From: a virus | IMG/VR virus record: IMGVR_UViG_3300009488_001619 | Coordinates: 1 to 35,279 of that record | Reading direction: 5' to 3' (one strand) | DNA length: 35,279 nucleotides | Shown: one piece after another, positions 1 through 7,812 of the stretch | How the letters are laid out: each line of letters opens with the position of its first letter | Position numbering within the stretch: position 1 is the stretch's first letter | Program-made: the position numbers and the translations under genes | The notes under the pieces: model-generated | Told to the model about the DNA's origin: nothing | The model's input: the letters and a program-made list of their open reading frames with translations, nothing else | Databases searched by the model: none

Positions 1-1529
1 CTACAAGTACTACTAGCACATCGACGACTACAACCACAAGTACTTCGAGTACGTCTACTTCTTCGACTTCAACCACTACAACTACTAGTACATCTACTTC
101 TACTTCAACTAGTACGACAACTATAAGTACTTCGACATCAACTAGTACGTCAACATCTACTAGCACTAGTACTTCAACGAGTACTACCTTTTCAACTACT
201 ACTATCTGTGAAAGAGAATTCGGTGAAAATTGGCAGCGAAAAATGTGGTTTGATGATGTTAACGATTACTATTGGAGAGCTAGATGTCTAGCAGAAGACT
301 CAACAGCTATTATGGTAATAGAATATATATCTAGAGCCGATGTAGAAAATGATGTAGACAATTGGATAGAAAACACTAACGCTCGAATTGTTTGTCTTGA
401 TTTTGGTGGAATTAAAGCTGACTTTACTATTCGAAGTGCAGAGTCAAATCTACCAGTTACTGTATTCTATTCTGACGGTACTGACGTCTACATCGCTGAA
501 AGTGATGAGGCTAGTCCTACTGGATGGGCGTGGGAGAACGTAAATAAAGTATTTGATGCTTCAGAGATTGAAGGTGCTATATACCAACGTGTTAATTTCG
601 CAGCGAACCGTCAAACTCCAACTTCTTTTATATGGGCAACAGCTGTTTGTAAGATCGATATTGGTGGAGGTGGGTTTACTTATCAAGTTAAAACTAAACA
701 TCAAACAAATGCTGGCGATTTAACTAATTGGGACGCAGCAGTAGATATCAGTGATGTGATTGATGGAACAAACGGAAACCAAATCTGGGGTCAATCTGTA
801 CGATCAATGGGTGAATCTGGTGCTCAAAAGAAAGAGATGATTTTTGTTTGGAAGGAAGACGTTTATTTAAAATCTAGATACCATGCACTTGGATGGGAAA
901 ACATCCAAAACATTCCAGACGGAGCTGCTGTTCCACATTATCCAGGTGTAGCGAGATTTGATCTCGAACACGGAATTACTGCTGGGGAAGATCATGCTCA
1001 TATTATATATGTAGAGGCTGATAATACTATTCAGTGGAGTGAAAGAGATCCTGGTGTTAATGGTGTTTCTCAGTGGAATGCAGCTACTTGTATAGCTGAC
1101 TCAACAGCTGCTATTCATGGTGCAGTTGGTATAATTGAGCATGGCTCTGGTAATTTGTATGTAGCTTGGAAACATAACGACGTAATTGAATATAGAACAC
1201 ACCCTTGTGACACTGAAATTTGGAGTCCGCTAGTAAGCCAGGAAGCTTACGTCTTTGATCCAAGCGTTGACGCGGTTGTGACTACTTCTACTATATGGCA
1301 GATCCAAACTGCAGACTCTGTGTCAGCAGATGACCACGTTATACTAAACTGGATAGGTCATAAATTAGGAGATTGGTGTGATATAGGATGGGGTAAATTA
1401 GCACTACCATATACAACTAGTTCAACGAGTACTACTACTAGTACGAGTACTTCTACATCAACTAGTACTACAACAACAACTACTAGTACAAGTACTTCTA
1501 CGAGTACGACATCATCAACTACTACATAA
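1..1529 (+). CDS. Virion adhesin / tail-fibre-like protein with Ser/Thr tracts, 5' end outside window
   Basis: The reading frame is open from base 3, so the gene starts before the window; the first ATG at 243 is internal. The visible part begins with a Ser/Thr tract (to about base 201), then a globular region of about 400 residues (about 205-1411) rich in Trp and in motifs such as IQWSERD and LYVAWKHND, which suggests short beta-strands of a propeller. A second Ser/Thr tract (1412-1526) runs straight into the TAA stop, so the protein ends inside low-complexity sequence with no distal domain. That is unusual beside the next gene, where each tract is followed by a domain. By context it is a tail-fibre or decoration adhesin. 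The propeller fold is inferred from residue patterns only; I do not recognise a named family. Confidence 0.75.
   Translation, partial: TSTTSTSTTTTTSTSSTSTSSTSTTTTTSTSTSTSTSTTTISTSTSTSTSTSTSTSTSTSTTFSTTTICEREFGENWQRKMWFDDVNDYYWRARCLAEDSTAIMVIEYISRADVENDVDNWIENTNARIVCLDFGGIKADFTIRSAESNLPVTVFYSDGTDVYIAESDEASPTGWAWENVNKVFDASEIEGAIYQRVNFAANRQTPTSFIWATAVCKIDIGGGGFTYQVKTKHQTNAGDLTNWDAAVDISDVIDGTNGNQIWGQSVRSMGESGAQKKEMIFVWKEDVYLKSRYHALGWENIQNIPDGAAVPHYPGVARFDLEHGITAGEDHAHIIYVEADNTIQWSERDPGVNGVSQWNAATCIADSTAAIHGAVGIIEHGSGNLYVAWKHNDVIEYRTHPCDTEIWSPLVSQEAYVFDPSVDAVVTTSTIWQIQTADSVSADDHVILNWIGHKLGDWCDIGWGKLALPYTTSSTSTTTSTSTSTSTSTTTTTTSTSTSTSTTSSTTT
3..201 (+). repeat. Ser/Thr-coding low-complexity tract 1
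   Basis: Codons are almost only Thr (ACT, ACA, ACG, ACC) and Ser (TCT, TCA, TCG, AGT, AGC) with mixed synonymous use. The tract forms the N-terminal visible part of the truncated adhesin. Confidence 0.85.
1412..1526 (+). repeat. Ser/Thr-coding low-complexity tract 2
   Basis: A terminal Ser/Thr tract that runs to the TAA stop of the first adhesin; no folded domain follows it. Confidence 0.85.
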
Positions 1530-1538
1530 TTGGAGATT

Positions 1539-1545
1539 TATAAAG
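1539..1545 (+). promoter_or_regulatory. TATAAAG, late-promoter-like motif
   Basis: TATAAAG lies 35 nt upstream of the ATG at 1574, the same spacing as similar motifs before other structural genes (9348, 15322, 26544). It resembles the T4 late promoter element TATAAATA. This copy lacks the GAACA prefix found at some of the others. Confidence 0.35.
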
Positions 1546-1573
1546 GGAACAAATCTAAAAGAGAGGAATATTA

Positions 1574-4500
1574 ATGGCAATACCTCCTGGTCAATATTAT
1601 CTATGTTATGATGGAACCTCTACTGACTACATAGAGATTATAAATGTATACAATACATTGATCGGGAACCCTTCTTCTAGAGATGATAAACGAACTAAGT
1701 ACTTTCAATTTTTTGATTTATTCACAAGACACAGATCAAGAAATTTTCTAGTAAATAGGGACTCAGCTGGTCAAGTCCTTAATCTAGTAAACACAGATCT
1801 AAAGTCTGCATTAGATGACTTATACAATAAAACTGAGAAAGATGAACTCCTATTATCACTTCTGAAAAATCTTAGAGACTGGGTACGAGCAAACATTGGT
1901 TATGGTTATCTAGATCTTGCCTTCTTATTCCTTGGTCATGAAGCGATTCTTAAAGAATTAGGAAATGTAATAGACTTCTTCAAACCTTACAGAGCGAGAA
2001 TTCTTCCATTAGAAATGATTGAGTTTAAGAATAGATTAATGAACTCAGTTCGACTTGACGACAGTCTTATTCTAGATATTGGACAAGACATCTATGACTG
2101 GGTAACGGCTAATAGTAATCCTTGTTGTCCAGATCCTTTATTATTATGTCCAGACTCAACCGCAGCATCGCAATGGTACTCACGAATAACTTACGATTGT
2201 GGGTCTTACTATGACATTGGTTGTTGTCTTGATATAAGACCGCTTGAGATTTATATTCAACAGATTTTTCATGACCATTATATTTGTAGAGATGCTTCGG
2301 TTACTAGTAGAGACTCAACATCTACTTACAATATTATGGTTCATAGTAGATATGAGATGTACGACCCGTCACATTTAACTGACTCTACTAGTTGCGTAAA
2401 AATTGCGTACCAAGATGGTGGTGTAGTTAATTATGATGGTGGGTGGTCGTTTGACTGTCCTTATGCAAGCGATATATGTGAAATTACCGTGACTGTTCCA
2501 ACGACAACAACTACTACTACAACTACAAGTACTTCGAGTACGTCTACTTCTTCGACTACAACCACTTCAACTACTAGCACGACTTCGACTTCTACTACAT
2601 CAACTACAACCACTTCAACTACGAGCACTACAACAAGCACTACAACAACAGAGTTCTTAGTTGGTTGTGGAATATTAAGACCAGATCCTGGAGCAGATGA
2701 TGAGAGATTATATCCACCTTGCTGGATTTCTACTACATCGACTAGTACTACTACATCGACTTCAACAAGTACTTCTACAAGTACAAGTACATCTACGTCA
2801 ACTAGTACTTCAACTTCTACAACAACTACATCTACAAGTACTTCAACTTCTACAACAACTACATCTACGTCAACTAGTACGACAACAACATCCACAAGTA
2901 CTTCCACATCTACGAGTACATCAACTACTACAAGTACTACAACTTCATTAGCAATTTCAGAGACTTTAATTTCTAATGATACAAACGATTGGGGAGATAT
3001 AAATGGCGTACTTGGTTCGTGTATAGTTTATTGTACTTATGGACAAGCAACTCCACTTGGACCTGTATTTGGAAAATCAATAACTTGTGGAGATAGTTGG
3101 AATACTACGTTATTACCAACTGCTGTCAATCCTGGTGTTATTGATGATATAAGAACAAGAATACATGCTATAGACCAAAATAACATAGTTATGGCCTATT
3201 CAGAAAATATTACAGATATAAAACTATATTTCGCTAAAAGTATTGATGGTGGTTCTACATGGAGCGCTACTGACACAACTAGTTGGATAGAAGTTACAAC
3301 AATAAGTGAAATTCCAGGTCAAATACATGTAGTTCCATTTGATATATTTGCTTCAGATATTAACACAATTTTTGTAGCTGCAAATATAGGAAATCAAATA
3401 ACATTAGGCAAGTCTGTAGACAGTGGAGTAAATTGGGACTTCAATACGATCTATAACTCTGAAGCTGATCATATTAGAATTCAAGCTATAGATTCTACTG
3501 CAGTATATGTTGCATGGAGGTGGCAGTCTACGGGTTACTTCAGTAAAACAACTGATGGAACAAATTGGACTACAATTACAGTATTAGAAGCTTTCAAATG
3601 TGATAAAATCGACTTCTATGCTTTAGATGAAAATAATTTATATTATGCCACACAGTCTGAAGATAATGAGAGAATTTCTGTTTTCATTTCAAATAATGCT
3701 GGTGATAACTGGACTGAAAAAGTTGTTGAAACATCACCAGGACAAGAACCAGAAGGAGAAAATCAAGTCGGAGTTTGGGCAGCTGATACTAGTAATATCT
3801 TTGTATTCTATAGTTATGAAGAAGGTGCGCAACTAAAATTCGCTTATACTCAAGACGGTGGAGATTCTTGGCGTAATGAAGTAATACTTAACAATCCTGT
3901 TATATCCACATTTATACATGGATGTGACATTAATAATGTATTTGGACTTGCTTTAAGAGATTCAAATTATATTTATAGTTTTACAATCGGTGGAACATGT
4001 CCAGAAACAACTACAAGTTCAACAACTACTACTAGTACTACTACAACGACAAGTACGAGTACTTCTACTACGAGTACATCTACTTCGACAACATCTACGT
4101 CTACTTCTACAAGTACTACATCTACATCTACATCGATATCTACTTCGACAACGTCTACTTCGACTTCTACGACAAGTACATCTACTTCGACAACGTCTAC
4201 GTCGACTTCGACAACGTCTACGTCGACTTCTACTACAAGTACATCTACTTCGACAACGTCTACGTCGACTTCTACTACTAGTACGAGTACATCGACAACA
4301 TCTACGTCAACTTCGACAACGTCTACGTCGACTTCTACTACAAGTACATCAACTTCGACAACATCTACTTCTGCTTCAACGAGTACAAGTACATCGACAT
4401 CTACTAGTACCACAACAACAACTACAACAACAACGACGTCGACTAGTACTACTAGTGGAAGTACTACTTGTACTGAAGAATGGATTTCATGTCATGACAA

Positions 4501-4834
4501 CACATATTGGACAGGTACTCAGAATGTAAGCTGGAATGCGGGAGAAAGCAGATGGGAGACTTCTGATATTGCTAAGTTAGAAGTTACAGGAACATGGGCA
4601 AACGGTTTCAGACCAACTAAGTTTCGTATGACATTTACTGAAGTTGCAAGTATTGACGAGCTCCAACTACTAGACTCAGATTCGCCAGCAAATCTTATAG
4701 TCTTTGTGTACGACTATACGTCGTTAGAGGAACGAAATTGTACATTTACTGAGCCCTATAATATTGCAGAACTAAGAATAAACGATACTACTCCCATTTA
4801 TATAACAAACATAGAATTCTTTGCATGTCCCTAA
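1574..4834 (+). CDS. Large multidomain adhesin: head domain, Ser/Thr linkers, BNR/Asp-box propeller, C-terminal domain
   Basis: This 1086-residue protein is preceded by GAGAGG before ATG. Residues 1-308 form a Cys-containing globular domain, perhaps the virion anchor. Residues 309-360 and 386-457 are Ser/Thr tracts separated by a short Cys segment (VGCGILRPDPG). Residues 459-809 contain six Asp-box-like motifs (for example SIDGGSTW, SVDSGVNW, TQDGGDSW), the hallmark of BNR/sialidase-type beta-propellers. Residues 811-965 are a long Ser/Thr tract with a seven-residue period. The last 120 residues form a compact Cys-containing domain, probably the receptor-facing tip. No sialidase catalytic set was identified, so glycan or surface binding is likelier than hydrolysis. 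Neighbours are another adhesin upstream and an adhesin fragment downstream. A tail-fibre role is inferred from architecture. Confidence 0.8.
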   Translation: MAIPPGQYYLCYDGTSTDYIEIINVYNTLIGNPSSRDDKRTKYFQFFDLFTRHRSRNFLVNRDSAGQVLNLVNTDLKSALDDLYNKTEKDELLLSLLKNLRDWVRANIGYGYLDLAFLFLGHEAILKELGNVIDFFKPYRARILPLEMIEFKNRLMNSVRLDDSLILDIGQDIYDWVTANSNPCCPDPLLLCPDSTAASQWYSRITYDCGSYYDIGCCLDIRPLEIYIQQIFHDHYICRDASVTSRDSTSTYNIMVHSRYEMYDPSHLTDSTSCVKIAYQDGGVVNYDGGWSFDCPYASDICEITVTVPTTTTTTTTTSTSSTSTSSTTTTSTTSTTSTSTTSTTTTSTTSTTTSTTTTEFLVGCGILRPDPGADDERLYPPCWISTTSTSTTTSTSTSTSTSTSTSTSTSTSTSTTTTSTSTSTSTTTTSTSTSTTTTSTSTSTSTSTSTTTSTTTSLAISETLISNDTNDWGDINGVLGSCIVYCTYGQATPLGPVFGKSITCGDSWNTTLLPTAVNPGVIDDIRTRIHAIDQNNIVMAYSENITDIKLYFAKSIDGGSTWSATDTTSWIEVTTISEIPGQIHVVPFDIFASDINTIFVAANIGNQITLGKSVDSGVNWDFNTIYNSEADHIRIQAIDSTAVYVAWRWQSTGYFSKTTDGTNWTTITVLEAFKCDKIDFYALDENNLYYATQSEDNERISVFISNNAGDNWTEKVVETSPGQEPEGENQVGVWAADTSNIFVFYSYEEGAQLKFAYTQDGGDSWRNEVILNNPVISTFIHGCDINNVFGLALRDSNYIYSFTIGGTCPETTTSSTTTTSTTTTTSTSTSTTSTSTSTTSTSTSTSTTSTSTSISTSTTSTSTSTTSTSTSTTSTSTSTTSTSTSTTSTSTSTTSTSTSTTSTSTSTTSTSTSTTSTSTSTTSTSTSTTSTSASTSTSTSTSTSTTTTTTTTTTSTSTTSGSTTCTEEWISCHDNTYWTGTQNVSWNAGESRWETSDIAKLEVTGTWANGFRPTKFRMTFTEVASIDELQLLDSDSPANLIVFVYDYTSLEERNCTFTEPYNIAELRINDTTPIYITNIEFFACP
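2501..2650 (+). repeat. Ser/Thr-coding low-complexity tract 3
   Basis: This linker joins the N-terminal domain of the 1086-residue adhesin to a short Cys-containing segment. It is nearly pure Thr and Ser. Confidence 0.85.
2729..2945 (+). repeat. Ser/Thr-coding low-complexity tract 4
   Basis: This linker precedes the Asp-box propeller. Its synonymous codons are mixed, so the selected property is the amino acid composition rather than the DNA sequence. Confidence 0.85.
4007..4468 (+). repeat. Long Ser/Thr tract with 21-nt tandem periodicity
   Basis: From about 4080 to 4375 the protein repeats TTSTSTS, a seven-residue period, and the DNA repeats a 21-nt unit of the type tcgacaacgtctacgtcgac plus one base. 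Several copies are identical or nearly so. Recent slippage or unequal exchange is likely. The tract links the propeller to the C-terminal domain. Confidence 0.85.
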
Positions 4835-4850
4835 TGAAACAATCTAGACA

Positions 4851-4867
4851 AAACTATTTGGTAGTTT
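4851..4867 (+). terminator. Weak hairpin after the large adhesin
   Basis: AAACTA and TAGTTT can pair across a 5-nt loop and are followed by ATTTAAAT. The stem has only six AT-rich pairs, so terminator function is uncertain. Confidence 0.25.
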
Positions 4868-4892
4868 ATTTAAATATAATATCAAGGAGAAA

Positions 4893-4936
4893 CTTAGAAC
4901 AAAACTAAAATAGGAGGTTTTAGAAGTAGTGGCAAA
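4893..4936 (+). repeat. 44-nt direct repeat, copy A
   Basis: Identical to 6301-6344. It contains the AGGAGG ribosome binding site and GTG start of the adhesin fragment. Its first part spells Leu-Glu-Gln-Asn-stop, which in copy B is the real C-terminus of the TPR-glycosyltransferase. In copy A no glycosyltransferase precedes it, so this looks like a remnant of a duplicated gene junction. Confidence 0.85.
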
Positions 4937-5180
4937 CCCTGTTATAAGTGGAATCGTAAGAGACAAAGACGGAAACATCATTACGGGTGTTCAATGTAAC
5001 ATCGACGTATATGATAAAGATGACCGTTCTCTTCGAATACTTGCCATCAAAACTGATGGAACTCTATGGGCTTGGGGATATATAACATACCGTTCTTCTC
5101 CAGTACAAGTAGGTTCATTAACTAACTGGGTAGATGTAGCTGCTGGAAGAGATCATACAATTGCTATCCAGATTCAGTAA
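4929..5180 (+). CDS. Short chimeric adhesin remnant: shared head domain start fused to one partial RCC1 blade
   Basis: This 83-residue product starts at GTG after AGGAGG. Residues 1-37 match the start of the head domain in the genes at 6337 and 7813 (ISGIVRDKDGN, CNIDVYDKDDRSLRI). The sequence then switches abruptly near base 5040 to an RCC1-type blade (LAIKTDGTLWAWG, RSSPVQVG), as in the 7813 gene, with about ten residues of the blade missing. The rest of the head, the Ser/Thr linker and the other blades are absent. It is best read as an internal-deletion product of a full adhesin gene. It keeps its ribosome binding site and an intact frame, so it may still be translated. Confidence 0.7.
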   Translation: MANPVISGIVRDKDGNIITGVQCNIDVYDKDDRSLRILAIKTDGTLWAWGYITYRSSPVQVGSLTNWVDVAAGRDHTIAIQIQ

Positions 5181-5197
5181 AACATAGGAGATAAAAA

Positions 5198-6316
5198 ATG
5201 TCAACAATCCGTGAAATGTTAGAAGTAGCAGGAAGTTTAGAAAAAGCTGAGAAGATGGCACAAAAATTTATTAAAGAAAAAGGACCTGAATATCTACTTG
5301 ACCTTCAACTTCTATATTCTATGCAGGGAAAAGTAAAGAAATCTTGGGAAGTTTGTCAAGAAGCAACTAAAGTATTTCCTGACGATGATCGGGTTGCGTA
5401 TGACAGAGGTTGGCATATTATGATGCAAGGAGATTTGCTTGGAGGATTTACTCTTATGAACAGAGGTAGAAACGTTGAAACCTGGGGGAATGCTCCTATT
5501 GGAAGTATCAGACCAATATGGAACGGAGAAGATATTAAGGGAAAGCATATACTTTTTAATTGTGAGGCAGGTTTCGGAGATGAAATAACTTTTATAAGAT
5601 TTGCAAAAGAAATTACTAAATTAGGAGCCCATGTAATTGTTGTATGTAGTCCAGATCTTGCTCCATTGTTTGCTAGAATTCCAGAAATGTCTGCTGTTGT
5701 ACAAAGAGAGACAGCTTTAGGAGTTTATCATGATTACTGGGTTCCTTCTATGTTAGCACCAGTAGTTTTGAAAACACAATTTAGTGACTTATCTGGAAAA
5801 CCATATTTAGAACCAAACTTAAAACATGTAAAGAAGTTTAACATAGTTATAAATAGTAATAAACTAAAAGTTGGAATTAGATGGTTAGGAAGAGAAGGAG
5901 AAGATTATATAAATAGAATCTTTTCAAAAGAATTATTTTTTGATGCAGTTACTCAAGACCATATCCAGTTATATTCTTTACAGAAAGATCATAACGAAGA
6001 AAGTTTACCTAAACATATTGTTGACTTAGAACCGATGCTTGAAACTTGGGAAGATACTGCAGGGGCAATCGCTAATCTTGATCTTGTAGTATCATCTTGT
6101 ACTTCAGTAGCTCATCTAGCAGCAGCAATGGGGAAACCAACTTGGGTTATACCTCCACTGATGATGTATTATGTTTGGTCTTACCCTGGAAACAAGTCTC
6201 CTTGGTATGACTCTATTACTTTGTTTAGACAAGAAAAGTATGACGAATGGGAACAACCTTTTAACAAAATGAAAGAAGAACTAAATAGGGTTAGAACGTC
6301 CTTAGAACAAAACTAA
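5198..6316 (+). CDS. TPR-containing glycosyltransferase, GT9/heptosyltransferase-like
   Basis: This 372-residue protein has an AGGAG site before ATG. Residues 1-95 are helical with TPR-like spacing (KAEKMAQKFIKEKG, VCQEATKVFPDDDRVAYDRG). Residues about 110-360 resemble GT-B enzymes of the family 9/TPR class: a glycine-rich N-terminal motif (CEAGFGDEITFIRFA), VGIRWLG at the start of the second Rossmann half, and a C-terminal donor-site segment (SSCTSVAHLAAAMGKPTWV). Such enzymes transfer sugars from nucleotide-sugar donors. It lies between two adhesin genes with Ser/Thr-rich linkers, so a virion adhesin is a plausible acceptor, though host surface glycan cannot be excluded. Its last codons overlap the 44-nt repeat. 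Confidence 0.78.
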   Translation: MSTIREMLEVAGSLEKAEKMAQKFIKEKGPEYLLDLQLLYSMQGKVKKSWEVCQEATKVFPDDDRVAYDRGWHIMMQGDLLGGFTLMNRGRNVETWGNAPIGSIRPIWNGEDIKGKHILFNCEAGFGDEITFIRFAKEITKLGAHVIVVCSPDLAPLFARIPEMSAVVQRETALGVYHDYWVPSMLAPVVLKTQFSDLSGKPYLEPNLKHVKKFNIVINSNKLKVGIRWLGREGEDYINRIFSKELFFDAVTQDHIQLYSLQKDHNEESLPKHIVDLEPMLETWEDTAGAIANLDLVVSSCTSVAHLAAAMGKPTWVIPPLMMYYVWSYPGNKSPWYDSITLFRQEKYDEWEQPFNKMKEELNRVRTSLEQN

Positions 6317-6344
6317 AATAGGAGGTTTTAGAAGTAGTGGCAAA
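6301..6344 (+). repeat. 44-nt direct repeat, copy B
   Basis: Identical to 4893-4936. Here it encodes the last residues and stop of the glycosyltransferase, then AGGAGG and the GTG start of the next adhesin. Similarity continues at lower identity into the head domain, to about 6448. Confidence 0.85.
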
Positions 6345-7512
6345 TCCTGTAATAAGTGGAATCGTAAGAGATAGAAACAGAAATGTGATAACAGGAGTAC
6401 AATGTAATATTGACGTATATGATAAAGATGACCGTTCTCTTCGAATAGGAAGTAGTAAATCAAAAGCTGTTAATGGTGAGTGGTACACTGAACTTCCTGG
6501 GATTCCTCATAATACAAAAGTTCTGACTATGTTCTCCTTACAAAACAGTCAGTTCATAGCTGGTGCTGAGTTTATGCAAGCTACAACTACTACAAGTACT
6601 TCTACTTCTACAACAACAAGTACTTCTACTAGCACTACAACAACGACTACATCTACGTCAACTAGTACATCGACAACGACTACATCTACTTCAACTAGTA
6701 CATCGACAACAAGCACTACTAGTACATCGACAACAAGTACTATTAGTACATCGACAACAATTACTACTAGTTCCTCTACTACTTCTATATCTACAACAAG
6801 TACTACTAGTACTTCAACAACTAGTGGTTCTACTACCTCAGCTAATGGTGAGGCAGAGTGTGACTGTGATACTCGTATATTAGCATTTGATGATGAGAGT
6901 ACACCTGACACTATCAATCAGGATGATTCAATAACTATATTTCTTAATGATGGATGTCCGCCTTATGAATGGTCTGTAGAAGGAACTGGTTTTTCGATGA
7001 CTCTTGCCCAAACACAAGATAAAAATAATACACTTAACGCTAGTCCTACAGCTTGTGGACCTGCTAGTATTACTATAACAGATCACTGTGAGAGAACAGT
7101 CTATGCTTATATACGATGTACAACTGGTAGCTGGACAGTTAGTTATGTAGAATATTTGCACCAACCTTGGACAGTAGGTTATTGTCTTTTCGATAATTTA
7201 AATTGTTCTGGTTGTGATGGCGAACCATTAACTTACGAAGAGATTTATGGAAAGTATAAATTTGTACTGGAGGGACCTATTTGTCTTGCTTCTTACCAAC
7301 CATCCTGTGGGGGTTCAGGAAGTTGTCCCAACGATTTTGAATGGAAACAGACTAATGGAGATCCACCTACAGCAATTCCCCATGCTGGAGACCCCAATCA
7401 ATGTCATGTTGCCTATCATGGTGGTACATGTACTTGTGACCCCCCTAGTTGTTATGATCCTGTCAAAGGATGTATATATCGGTATGCAAAAAGATATGAT
7501 TGGATATGTTAG
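6337..7512 (+). CDS. Modular adhesin: shared head domain, Ser/Thr linker, Cys-rich C-terminal domain
   Basis: This 391-residue protein starts at GTG after AGGAGG. Residues 1-82 are the shared head (ISGIVRDRNRN, GVQCNIDVYDKDDRSLRI, NGEWYTELPG), which looks like a small beta-sandwich of carboxypeptidase-regulatory or Ig-like type. Residues 83-168 are a Ser/Thr linker. Residues 169-391 have many Cys (CDCDT, CPPYEWSVEG, CSGCDGEP, CTCDPPSCYDP). The first part has an Ig-like pattern (PPYEW then ASITITDHC). The Cys content suggests disulfides or metal binding in the mature particle. It uses the same ribosome binding site sequence as the remnant at 4929 and lies just after a glycosyltransferase. Receptor binding is inferred. 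Confidence 0.75.
   Translation: MANPVISGIVRDRNRNVITGVQCNIDVYDKDDRSLRIGSSKSKAVNGEWYTELPGIPHNTKVLTMFSLQNSQFIAGAEFMQATTTTSTSTSTTTSTSTSTTTTTTSTSTSTSTTTTSTSTSTSTTSTTSTSTTSTISTSTTITTSSSTTSISTTSTTSTSTTSGSTTSANGEAECDCDTRILAFDDESTPDTINQDDSITIFLNDGCPPYEWSVEGTGFSMTLAQTQDKNNTLNASPTACGPASITITDHCERTVYAYIRCTTGSWTVSYVEYLHQPWTVGYCLFDNLNCSGCDGEPLTYEEIYGKYKFVLEGPICLASYQPSCGGSGSCPNDFEWKQTNGDPPTAIPHAGDPNQCHVAYHGGTCTCDPPSCYDPVKGCIYRYAKRYDWIC
6583..6840 (+). repeat. Ser/Thr-coding low-complexity tract 6
   Basis: Linker between the head and the Cys-rich domain, again with mixed Thr and Ser codons and a few Ile substitutions. Confidence 0.85.
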
Positions 7513-7747
7513 AAATGGGCGAAAAACTATAGACCAGATACTTGCAGCTTTTTCTAAGGGCCATATTCAGGATGCTTTAAATATTATATCCTTGATGGAT
7601 AAGCATAATATTACAAAGGAAGATATTAAGAGCTTTTTAGAGACTTCATTGGTTGAGACAAATAAACCTATAAAAACTAGAAGGTTATCTAAAGAACAAC
7701 GAGTCGATATGCTTGCAAGAACCAAATGGGGCTACAAACGAAGATGA
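7484..7747 (+). CDS. Small hypothetical protein overlapping the adhesin 3' end
   Basis: An ATG at 7484 (or 7496) opens an 83-87 residue frame whose body lies beyond the adhesin stop. The composition looks like real protein: an amphipathic helical stretch (IDQILAAFSKGHIQDALNIIS), then an acidic helix (ITKEDIKSFLET) and a basic C-terminus (RLSKEQRVDMLARTKWGYKRR, positions about 7682-7744). I see no strong ribosome binding site and do not recognise a family. It could instead be the tail of an older gene truncated by adhesin exchange. Confidence 0.45.
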   Translation: MQKDMIGYVRNGRKTIDQILAAFSKGHIQDALNIISLMDKHNITKEDIKSFLETSLVETNKPIKTRRLSKEQRVDMLARTKWGYKRR

Positions 7748-7760
7748 GGGGAAACAATTT

Positions 7761-7777
7761 TACTTCCGGGGGAAGTA
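7761..7777 (+). other. Short GC-containing hairpin in the leader of the RCC1 adhesin
   Basis: TACTTCC and GGAAGTA form a perfect 7-bp stem with a GGG loop, between the small gene and the RCC1 adhesin. No T-run follows on either strand, so this is not a typical terminator. It could be a processing or stability element. Confidence 0.35.
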
Positions 7778-7812
7778 ATGACAGCATAAACAATAATGAG
7801 AGTAACTAATTT

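Noticed and set aside
4007-4468. Direct repeats resembling a CRISPR array
   Set aside because: Units are contiguous, in frame, with no unique spacers of constant length and no cas genes.
2461-4529. Open frames opposite to or overlapping the Ser/Thr tracts (Val/Glu/Asp-rich minus-strand frames, Leu/Gln/Arg/His-rich plus-strand frames)
   Set aside because: They are frame shadows of codons such as ACT, TCG and AGT, with low-complexity composition and no ribosome binding site. The same applies to 6549-6917 and 6563-6883.
1574-4834. The Asp-box protein as an active sialidase
   Set aside because: Asp-boxes mark the fold only. I could not identify the arginine triad, the Tyr/Glu pair or the acid residue of sialidases.
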